64,000 nt of DNA. Origin: Panicum virgatum (lineage: Eukaryota > Streptophyta > Magnoliopsida > Poales > Poaceae). Made by a program: the position numbers and the translations under genes. Below the pieces are notes generated by a model. That model saw only the letters and a list, made by a program, of their open reading frames with translations. It ran no database searches and was not told where the DNA came from. The stretch lies in the NCBI RefSeq assembly GCF_016808335.1, contig NC_053150.1:25130538-25194537 (forward strand), read 5' to 3'. Shown here one piece after another: positions 32,680 to 41,656 of this stretch (positions are counted from its first letter, which is position 1; each line of letters opens with the position of its first letter).

Positions 32680-33897
32680 AACCTATTTTAGACTATCAAG
32701 AACTTATTCATACTCCTTGAGGGATTTTCGTAGCTGATCAGTTAGGATAGACCTTGCTTGGTCACCCAGATAGAATACAACTGTTGTGAAAATATCCCGG
32801 ACTACTCGATCTTATCTAGTAGTATGTCCTATATGGACTGGATTGATTTCTAGAATAGGACTGTTAAGATTGAACTCCATCGAGTTAACCAAGACATAAA
32901 TATTCTAGAAACATCCCAAACTTACTCGAGCGGGGCGACCCAGGTGTCCTACCCGAGGACTAGAGTAACTCTTAGGGCAAGTCTGTTAGGTACGAACCCC
33001 GTCGGGTTGCCCAAGATGAAAATGCCGAAGGAGTATCCAAAACCTACTCGAGCCAGCGAGTAGGGTGTCCTTTAACCAAGAACTGGAGTAATCCTTAAGA
33101 CAAAACTATTAGGTATGAACCCCATCGGGCTATCGAAGACGTAAATGTCAAAAGGATATCCAAAACTTACTCGAGCGAGGCGAGTAAGGTGTCCTCCACC
33201 AGGACTGGAGTAATCCTTAAGATAGAACTGTTAGGTACGAACCCCATTGGGTTGCCCAAGACTTAAATGTCAAAAAGATATCCAAAACTTACTCGAGCGA
33301 GGCTAGTAAGGTGTCCTACCCGAGGACTGGAGTAACTCTTAGGGCAAGCCTGTTAGTTACGAACCCCGTCGGGTTGCCCAAGACGAAAATGCCGAAGGAG
33401 TATCCAAAACCTACTTGAGCCAGTGAGTAGGGTGTTCTTTAACCAAGGACTGGAGTAATCCTTAAGACAAAACTGTTAGGTATGAACCCCATCGGGCTAT
33501 CCAAGACGTAAATATCAGAAGGATATCCAAAACTTACTCGAGCGAGGCGAGTAAGGTGTCCTCCACCGGGACTGGAGTAATCTTTAAGACAGAACTGTTA
33601 GGTACGAACCCCGTTGGGTGCCCAAGATGTAAATGTCAAAAATATATCCAAAACTTACTCGAGCGAGGCGAGTAAGGTGTCCATCGCCGGGACTGGAGTA
33701 ATCCTTAAGACAGAACTATTAGGTACAAACCCTGTCGGGTTGCCCAAGACCTAAATGTCGAAAAAATATCCAAAACCTACTCGAGCCAGCGAGTAGGGTG
33801 TCCTTTAATCAAGGACTGGAGTAATCCTTAAGATAGAACTGTTAGGTACGAACCCCGTCGGGTTGCCCAAGACGTAAATGTCGAAAAGATACTCGAG
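32680..33897. repeat. Tandem array, about 122-bp unit with trimeric higher-order structure
   Basis: Eight well-preserved units start at 32921, 33043, 33166, 33288, 33410, 33533, 33654 and 33776, and about two degenerate units precede them (near 32680 and 32799). Units fall into types that recur every third unit: unit 1 resembles 4, 2 resembles 5 and 8, 3 resembles 6, giving a period of about 367 bp. The most constant parts are ACTCGAG and GGACTGGAGTAA. The array is absent from C2. Confidence 0.85.
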
Positions 33898-34215
33898 GGT
33901 AAACCATGAAAACTACTTGATAGCTGCCCTAATGCAGCTTTTCAGGGTAGTGCTTGAGATGGGGTATTTTGCCATATGAGTGAGAGCCAAGTAGTTGATT
34001 TGCGGAGGAAATCAACTTTTATTTTGGATTTGTCGAGATTACAATAGTTGTAAAATGACAGACTCTGACTCTTAAGACCTACCCCTTGCCCGTTAGACGT
34101 GAGCAATGGTTTACATGACTGAATAAAACTTATTCGAAGATAAAACTAGTCGATACAGTGCTTTGACTAGATTGTAGGTAGAGTCTCCTTCAGGAGGGGT
34201 GCCCCGAGGGCCTTA

Positions 34216-36170
34216 CGGAGTGAGTCGCACTCAAAGATCGTGTGAGAGCTCTTCGGGTGAATGAAGCACTTGCGCTGTAGAGTCTTGTTCACCCTGGTTC
34301 CGCCGAGAGATGTTTCTCCATGATGTGGGGTGAGCGGTTTACCCTAAGGACGAGTGTTTGCCGGCTTGTACTTCTTGAAGGATGCGGTAGCCTTTGGTGG
34401 GATGCGGTAGTTGGAAGAAGGGTTGTAAGCCTCGACTTCCTCGTGTTCCTTTCTCCTTGAGATGATGACTTTGCGCGCATCACGACCAACATTGATCACG
34501 TTGCGAAGGTCACAATTGGAGTAGTCGTAGTTTTCGCCTTGTTGTTCCTGCTGGCTATTGGCGAGGCGCTGGCGCCTGAACGCCCTTTTCTGGTAAAGCA
34601 GGTAACAACGCTCATAGAGATCTTCTACTGGATGCTGCTTTTCTAGTTGCACAGTGACTGTCACTACTGGAGGAGGTTTAGGTAGACCTTGCTTGGTAGT
34701 AGATTGAACTTCTGTGATCTTTGGAGGAGTAGTTTCCATGTTGTCGGAAAGGTACTCGTTGAAATCATTAGAGTTGTAATCGTCGAGGTTGAGACACTCC
34801 GTGGAATCACCCTCGGGTTCCTGGACTTCGGAGATGCGAACCATGAGGATTTCACGGGAAAGATCTTGAACTTCTTGTTCTTGTTTGCTTGAGGACAGGT
34901 TTAGAGGGTTGCTCTGTTGGAAGGGAAGATCCGTTGGCTGCAAGCCAGAAGTGTTGGGATCTTGTGGCTTCCTTAGGTGCACTGTCCGTCCATGCGGTGT
35001 TGCATATATGACCAAGTTAGGGAGGGAGTCCTGATCGCACTTGGAGTCTTTAGCCGAATTGGACTTGACTTGCTTGCTGTACTAGATTAGGTCATCTAGT
35101 TCGTTCTCCGAGTTGGAGGAGTACTCGGATTCGGAATCGGTTAGTCCACCGATTTTAGAATATGTGTGCTTTCGGTGAGCGAGAAGCGGAATGCCCATCT
35201 CTACACAGAGGGCATTCTCGTTCATCCAGTGTAGCCATGATTGAGTGGGAGTCAGCCCTTCAGGCTCCTTGATCCAGGGTTTGTCGAAAATTGACTTACT
35301 GGATTGTTCTGGCGCTTTAGCTTTTCCCTTTTTAAGTTTGGCCAGTTCCCAAAGAGCGTCAGCATGCTCGGGCGGATTGGCCATAGCGTCCATGAACAAG
35401 TCAATGTTGCCAGACTAGTCTTCGAGATCATCGAATGGTTCGAAGTTGTCGAGACCGTTCATGAATTGATCAAAGTCTTGATCGAACGAGGACTCGACTA
35501 GTTCTGGAGTCCGAATGTGAGTAGGTTTCGGTGAAGGGCTCTGAGGTATCCTGGAGGTAGACAGTCCCATCCGAATAAACTGGGGGTTTGTCTCACCAGA
35601 TCCCCCGTAGATTCCTCCTCTCGTTTTCTGCTCCTTGTTTTGCAGGGTGCCTTCAGCTATCTTAATGCAATCGGCGAGCTTGGAATCCACTCGATCGATC
35701 CCTAAGAGTATATCACCCGACCATTTCTGTGGAGGTTTTAATACTTTTGGGTTCTGCTGTGATGTAGATGAGCCAAGAGCAGATTCTGCAAGTTTGATGC
35801 AGCCCTCTATTGATCGTGAAACTCGATCTACTCCATCGAGTAGTTCTATGTTTTTGATCTTGGGGCGTTTGATCGTCTTGAGATGAGTCAAGTATTTTCT
35901 GAGGGTTTCGGAAAAGTGGAATTTTTTGGAATCGGAGTTTGTGTCAAACTTGACCGAACCAAGAGTTCAAATTGGAGTCGACACATTTTCTGGGTTGTCC
36001 GAGTCGAGTTTGGGTAGAACTCTTTTTTCGTCGAGATCCACAGACTCGCGGATGACGACGAGTTGGGAGATGGTTTTCGGTTTAGGCGTGACAAGGTGGC
36101 TGGAGAAGCCGCCCAATCCGTCAGCCGTGCATGCCCAGGAACCGAAAACAAGGGTTGTGCCCTCGGGCAT
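34216..36170 (-). pseudogene. gag-like ORF of C1
   Basis: ATG at 36170 begins M-P-E-G-T-T-L-V-F. Pieces at 35891-35415, 35399-35082, 35015-34344 and 34345-34220 are collinear with C2. The protein has no classical Retrotrans_gag core that I recognise. It ends in a C-x2-H-x4-H-x4-C finger (C-F-I-H-P-K-S-S-H-T-I-F-E-C) like those of A and H. In-frame TAG codons at 35082-35084 and 34344-34346 are shared with C2; another near 35412 is private to C1. I read it as a divergent Gag of a non-autonomous family. There is no pol. Confidence 0.65.
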
Positions 36171-36223
36171 GCTGTTGGCGCTGCTTGTTCCGGCCATCGA
36201 ATTCACCGATGAACTCGCCGAAT

Positions 36224-36243
36224 CCCCTACCTGGCGCTCCAGC
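36224..36243 (-). other. Primer binding site of C1
   Basis: The minus strand reads GCTGGAGCGCCAGGTAGGGG directly after the LTR. C2 has the near-identical GCTGGCGCGCCAGGTAGGGG. The TGGCGCGCCAGGTAGGGG form is common in grass gypsy elements of the RIRE2 and Grande kind. Confidence 0.75.
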
Positions 36244-36658
36244 TGTTGGTGTTTACCGCCAAGCCTGCTCAGGGATACCCTTAGCAGTAAGTTTTGTAGG
36301 TAGGAATCGACTGCTCTAGAACTCGATGGTACAAGGAACACAAAGATTTAGATAGGTTCGGGCTGCGAGTTTGCATAATACCCTACGTCCTGTGTGGTTT
36401 GTATTGTCTTAGGTGTTGATGATCGTTTGGAGGGGGTCCCTGCCCGCCCTTATAAATCCGGGGGGACAGGGTTACATGGAATGTCCTAGCTGAGTACAAT
36501 TGGAATCCTACTACAACACAATTGGGTAGTTTCCTTTGTACTGCAGCTAGTTCTACGCCTATTCGGGTAGTTACAAGAGAGATAAAATATGTCCAAAACT
36601 ATCCCTTACTCTAGAACATTCTATGCCTATAAGTAGTCCTGCTGCCCCGGGTCTGACA
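36244..36658 (-). repeat. 5' LTR of C1 (415 bp)
   Basis: On the element strand it starts TGTCAGACCC (36658) and ends ACACCAACA (36244). It is collinear with 41193-41610. It is followed on the right by the TSD copy GCATC. Confidence 0.85.
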
Positions 36659-36663
36659 GCATC

Positions 36664-36996
36664 AATATCACTACTCATCTTAGATAAAACATCACCCGCA
36701 GCGGTTTGTGCATCAATAAGCTTTTGATCTACCATGAGCGACATTTTTTCAAACATATCAGAGGGAGAAAGGCTTTCATTGGGAATCTCTTCAATCTTAT
36801 CTTTGTTAAGCTTGAGAGACGACAGTATGAACTCCTCAACCCTCTTGACGAGGCCACCATGATCCTTCTTGAAGCCCTTCAAGAATTGAGCCTTGACGTG
36901 TTCTTCAATAAGAAGGTAGGCCTTGCGCTCCTCCTCGGTTGGCTCCTCCATCGAGGCAGTGATGATGTTGTCTTTGTTGATCTCCGAAGAGCCCAT
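36664..36996 (-). pseudogene. H gag, N-terminal segment
   Basis: ATG 36996 starts about 110 codons of a lysine- and glutamate-rich protein that is cut by C1 at 36658. It follows the H PBS by about 50 bp. The frame continues at 32134 on the other side of C1. I know no domain for this part; position and orientation mark it as the start of H Gag. Confidence 0.75.
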
Positions 36997-37044
36997 CTTC
37001 TTTGAGGATTAGATTAGATCAGTTTTAAAACCAGATTAATCTCT

Positions 37045-37062
37045 TCCCCAGCGGAGTCGCCA
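37045..37062 (-). other. Primer binding site of H
   Basis: The minus strand reads TGGCGACTCCGCTGGGGA, seven bases after the LTR end. It has the form of a PBS found in plant gypsy elements. I do not name the tRNA. Confidence 0.7.
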
Positions 37063-37069
37063 AAAAGTA

Positions 37070-37585
37070 TGTTGACATAGAATCGCTCCAACACACTCAA
37101 GTGCGCTAGAATGCACGATTGATCATCAAAACAACCAGAACAAGCGAAGCCCTGGCGGACCGGTCTGACCGGTTCCACTAACCAGTCTCACCAGTTCCAC
37201 TGACCAGTCTAACCGGTGTGGAGCAGGACGCCGCGTAGATCTAGAAACACGTGCTCGGGAGGGGCCCCGTCGGAGCTCGCGCATCTAGGGTTGCTCTGAG
37301 GTCGGCAGATCACTCAAAACGCCTTCAAACACCATCGAGGCGCAGGAAGAACATCAATTAGGGTTGCAAAAGCTAGGGTTTGAAAGAGCAAAAAGTAGAT
37401 ATAAATTGTATTGATTCGATTTGGAATAACCTCAATCGGCCTTAGCCTTTATATTTATAGGCCGGGGAAGTCGTACCCCTTTCCAAGTCGATTTATATAA
37501 GGATTCTAAACAAAAAACAAAATCTACTGGGTTTACACAAGACAGACCGGTCGGCCTCTAAGCCTGCCAAATTTGGCTGTCAACA
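37070..37585 (-). repeat. 5' LTR of H (516 bp)
   Basis: On the element strand it starts TGTTGACAGCC (37585) and ends CTATGTCAACA (37070). A cluster of ACCGGTCTGACCGGTT-like motifs lies at 37158-37215. The second LTR of H is not in the window. Confidence 0.8.
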
Positions 37586-40430
37586 CCACCAAATCTGAAA
37601 TGAGAGAAATGAGGGAGAACCCAAATGTTGCACACTTTGTGCCACTGTACAAAAGATGCAATTGTTACCGCTAACAACATGACTTCTCTTCCTAGAGTCG
37701 TTTCCAATGTGTTGTAGGATTTCAATGATGTTTTTCCGGAGGAGGTACCAGCTGGCCTACCTCCACTTCGTGGGATTGAACATCACATAGATATTATTCC
37801 AGTAGCTTCACTTCCAAACCAACCACCGTACCGCACCAATCCGGAAGAAACAAAGGAAATTCAGCGACAAGTACAAGAACTACTCGACAAAGGGTATGTG
37901 CGTGAAAGCCTCAGTCCTTGTGCTATCCCTATTATTCTTATTTCAAAGAAAGACGGTACATGGAGGATGTGTGTTGATTATAGAGCTATTAACAACATCA
38001 CTATCCGATATCATCATCCTATCCCTAGACTTGATGACATGCTTGATGAACTTAGTGGTGCTGTTATTTTCTCTAAAATTGGCCTACGTAGCGGATACCA
38101 TCAGATTAGAATGAAGGAAGGAGATGAATGGAAAATAGCCTTTTAAACAAATTTGGTTTGTATGAGTGGTTAGTAATGCCTTTTGGTTTAACTAATGCAC
38201 CCAGCATATTCATGCGCTTGATGAATCATGTTTTGAGAACTTTCGTAGGAAAATTTTTGGTGGTTTATTTTGATGACATTTTGATATACAACCGCACCAT
38301 GGAAGAACATGTGGAACATATAAAAATGGTTTTGGAGGTGCTTAGAACTGAGAAATTGTATGCTAACCTAGAAAAGTGCACCTTTTGCACCGACAAGGTT
38401 GTGTTCTTGGGCTTTGTTGTTTCAGGGCAGGGAGTAGAGGTGGATGAATCCAAGATAGAAGCTATCAAGAATTGGCCTACTCCTGTCAATGTGAGCCAAG
38501 TGAGAAGCTTTCATGGTCTTGCCGGCTTCTACCGGTGCTTTGTGAAGAATTTCAGTACCATAGCAGCCCCATTGAATGAGCTACCAAGAAGGGTGTTGAA
38601 TTTGTATGGGGTAAGTCACAAGAAGCTACTTTTCAAGAGCTAAAGGCTTGTTTAACTTCAGCCCCATTGCTTGGTTTGCCAGATTTTAATAAATCTTTTG
38701 AGATCGAATGTGATGCTAGTGGGATAGGCATATGAGGTGTTTTGATGCATGAAGGAAAACCCATAGCATACTTTAGTGAGAAACTTGGTGGTGCTCAACT
38801 TAATTATCCCGTTTATGACAAAGAACTATATGCTCTAGTTCGTGTGCTTGAAACTTGGCAACATTATCGTTGGCCTAAAGAATTCATTATCCATTCTGAT
38901 CATGAAGCTTTGAAATATTTGAAAGGCCAAGCAAAACTGAACCATAGGTATGCCAAGTGGGTGGAGTTCATTGAGTCTTTTCCTTACATTGTCAAGTACA
39001 AAAAAGGGAAAGAAAATGTTGTTGCCGATGCTTTGCCTAGAAAGAGTGTTTTGCTAAATCAATTAGAGGTCAAGGTGCCCGGATTATAAAACATAAAGGA
39101 ATTATATGCCACTAACCTTGTTCTTGCAGAGCCATATTTGAAATGTCAAGAAAGAAAAGTGTGGGACAAATACCATTTTCATGATGGGTTCTTGTTCCGA
39201 GCTAACAAATTGTGTATTCCAGATTCGTCCATTCATTTGCTCTTATTGTAGGTATCACATATGGGTGGATTGATGGGTCACTTTGGGAGAGACAAGACTT
39301 ACTTGCTGCAGAGTGATCACTTCTATTGGCCTAAGATGAGGCGTGACGTGGAGAGGTTCGTGCAGTATGTACCACCTGCTACAAAGCTAAATCAAAACTG
39401 AACCCTCGCGGTTTGTGCACTCCACTTCCTACTCCAAGTGCACTATGGGAAGATATAAGTATGGATTTTGTTTTGGGGTTACCAAGAACAAAGAAGGGAA
39501 AGCATTCAGTTTTTGTTGTTGTGGAAAGGTTCTCTAAAGTGGCACATTTTATTCCTTCCCACAAGAGCGACGATGCGTCGCATGTAGCTGACTTGTTTTT
39601 TAGGAAAGTTGTGAGACTCCATGGCGTGCAAGGACCATTGTTTCAGATCGTGATGTGATGTTCATGAGTTATTTTTGGAAGACTTTGTGGGCCAAGCTAG
39701 GAACAAAGTTGTTATTTTCAACAACTTGTCACCCACAAATTGATGGACAGACGGAGGTGGTGAACCGCACACTTTCCATGCTGTTGCGGGCAATGATCAA
39801 GAAGAATCTAAAGGTGTGGGAAGATTGCTTGCCACATGTTGAGTTTGCATACAATCGAGTAGTCCACTCTACCACACAAATGTGCCCATTTGAGGTGGTG
39901 TACGGTTTGAAACTGATCATGCCACTTGATTTCCTGCCACTTCCACTCCAAGAGTGCATAAATATGGAGACTTCTATGAGAGCTGAATATGTGAAGAGAA
40001 TCCACATGAAGACCAAGAAAGATATTGAGAAGAAATCCAAACACTATGCTGCAAAAGCAAACAAGAACTACAAAAAGATGATCTTTGAACCTGGAGACTT
40101 GGTTTGGGTGCATCTTCGGAAGGATAGATTTACAGAGAAACGAAAATCAAAGCTGCTACCCCGTGGAGATGGTCCCTTCAAAGTCCTTGAAAGATAAATG
40201 ACAAAGCCTACAAGTTTGAGCTTCTGGGAGATGATTATGCAGTGAGCAACACATTCAACATTGCTAAATTATCTCCATTCTTTGGCCCTGAAGAGTCAGA
40301 GTCGAGGTGGACTCTTTTTAAAGAAGGGGGGGATGATGAGGACATCCCAAATGATGAACAAGACAGCCCACATGATGGACAATACAAGGGACCGTTGACT
40401 CGAGCAAGAGCACAACTACTACAAGATTAG
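37586..40430 (+). pseudogene. pol of element I, CRM-type chromovirus: reverse transcriptase, RNase H, integrase
   Basis: The sequence starts in the protease to reverse transcriptase linker and continues through reverse transcriptase (catalytic Y-F-D-D-I-L at about 38266-38283), RNase H (E-C-D-A-S-G at 38707-38724), an integrase HHCC finger (C-T-T-C near 39369) and the catalytic core (M-D-F near 39461, S-D-R-D near 39646, D-G-Q-T-E near 39743). The C-terminus ends with G-P-L-T-R-A-R-A, typical of the CRM group. Frameshifts occur near 38145, 38610, 39390 and 39640, with stops near 38734, 39087 and 39250. The gag and protease part is missing on the left because H is inserted at 37585. This copy is inactive. 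Confidence 0.8.
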
Positions 40431-40461
40431 GTGAATCTAGTACTTAATGAATGTGAACATG
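40321..40461 (+). repeat. Polypurine tract and start of the 3' LTR of I, overlapped by the integrase ORF
   Basis: AAGAAGGGGGGGA at 40321-40333 looks like a polypurine tract and is followed by TGATGAGGACATC, closely resembling the LTR start of CRM and CRR elements. The integrase frame runs on into this LTR to 40430, a known feature of the CRM group. The LTR is cut at about 40461 by fragment J. Confidence 0.65.
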
Positions 40462-41192
40462 TGTAGGATCAGAAACACCGATTAGAGGGGGTGAATAGGC
40501 GGTTTAAAACTAAAAACACAAACACTAGAGAAATTTAATTAGTAACACAAGAGAGCCCTATGTCATGCTACTACTAACTCTAACTTGGGTTTGCAACCTA
40601 GGATGGCAAGATACAATTCAAGCTCTAGTGAAGTAAAATGCTCAAAGTAAATGCAAGAATTAAAGAGAGCAAAGGAATTAACCGAGCTTGACACAAGAAA
40701 ATTTTCACGTGGTGTCAATGACTTGCCGGTCACCCCTAATCCACATTGAGGTGGATTCAAAGAATCAACCGCTCCTCTATCAAGAAACCTCTTGATCTTT
40801 AGCCGGCTTAAATCAAAGAACCGCTCCAAACCTCGATTCCACTAGAGTTGCTCTTCACCACTCTAGTGAGGTGAGCATAAACCTCTCACAACCAATTTCA
40901 GGGCTCCTCAACAATCTCTTTGGAGGTGCTCCACGAAATCCACTTCTCCAAGCTGTCTAGGGAGCGGCAACTCCCAAGAGTAACAAGTCGATGACGCTTG
41001 CTTGAAGTTTCCCTAGTGCCACAAAGCTTAAACTCTTGATGCAATGCACTAGGAGGCTCTCACACTCTCAAGAATGCAATCTCTAAGCAAGAATGTGTGA
41101 GAGAGGGGAAGACAAACTCAAATGTGTCAAGTATGTTGTCCAAATGGCCAAGCGAGCCCTCACATGGCCGGCCAAAGGGTATATATAGAGAT
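40462..41192. repeat. J: LTR-like fragment, family not recognised
   Basis: It begins TGTAGGATCAG and has no coding frame of note. A TATA-like GGGTATATATAGAG lies at 41178-41190, at the edge where C2 is inserted. The GAGGGGGTGAATAGG string near 40483 is one I associate with grass LTRs. Only part of the repeat is present before C2 starts at 41193. Confidence 0.45.
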
Positions 41193-41610
41193 TGTCAGAC
41201 ACGGGGCAGCGGGACTGCTTATAGGCATAGAATGTTCTAGAATAAGGGATAGCTCATGGATGTACCTTACTTCTCTTATAAACTACCCGAATAGGCGTAG
41301 AACTAGCTGCAGTATGAAGGAAACTACCCGATTGTGTTGTAGTAGGACTCCAACTGTACTCAGCTAGGACTTCCCATGTAACACTGTCCCCCCGGATATA
41401 TAAGGGCGGACAGGGACCCCCTCAAAACATCTTCAACACCTAAGGCAATACAAAAAACCACACAGGATGTAGGGTATTACGCAACTCGCGGCACAAATCT
41501 TTCTAAATCTTTGTGTTCCTTGCAGCATCGAGTTCCAGAGCAGTTGATCCCTACCTACAAACCTAACTGCTAAGGGTATCCCTGAGCAGGCTTGGCGGTA
41601 AACATCGACA
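41193..41610 (+). repeat. 5' LTR of C2 (418 bp)
   Basis: It starts TGTCAGACAC and ends ACATCGACA. It is collinear with the C1 LTR. A TATA-like GGATATATAAGG is at 41393-41404, a plausible promoter. Confidence 0.85.
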
Positions 41611-41630
41611 GCTGGCGCGCCAGGTAGGGG
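41611..41630 (+). other. Primer binding site of C2
   Basis: GCTGGCGCGCCAGGTAGGGG directly follows the LTR end; the same site is seen in C1. Confidence 0.75.
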
Positions 41631-41656
41631 ATTCGGCGAGTTCATCGGCGAATTCG

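Larger units (their letters stand above)
32135..36658 (-). mobile_element. Element C1: non-autonomous LTR element with one LTR and a tandem array
   Basis: Minus-strand order is 5' LTR (36658-36244), PBS, gag-like ORF (36170 to about 34216), a tandem repeat array, and then an abrupt end at 32135 with no 3' LTR. GCATC flanks both edges (32130-32134 and 36659-36663), and the H gag frame resumes when the insert and one GCATC are skipped. The left edge corresponds to an internal position of C2 (about 44561). No reverse transcriptase, protease or integrase is present. Confidence 0.8.
8473..37585 (-). mobile_element. Element H: Tat-type Ty3/gypsy element, host of nested insertions A, B1 and C1
   Basis: H reads right to left: 5' LTR 37585-37070, PBS 37062-37045, then gag in four pieces (36996-36659, 32134-30142, 18767-18268, 8723-8473) separated by C1, B1 and A. 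At each of the three joints the gag reading frame continues when the insert and one copy of the 5-bp TSD are left out. H has no protease, reverse transcriptase or integrase in the window because it is truncated at 8473 beside LTR fragment E. H lies in the pol gene of element I; the flank after its LTR is CCACC (37586-37590), the expected TSD, whose partner is lost. Confidence 0.85.

Noticed and set aside
32680..33897. Regular repeats considered as a CRISPR-like array
   Set aside because: Units are contiguous with no unique spacers, and the context is a plant LTR element. This is a tandem repeat.
40462..41192. J considered as the 3' LTR of element I
   Set aside because: A CRM-type LTR start (TGATGAGGACATC) with polypurine tract is found earlier, at 40334, so J is more likely a separate insertion.
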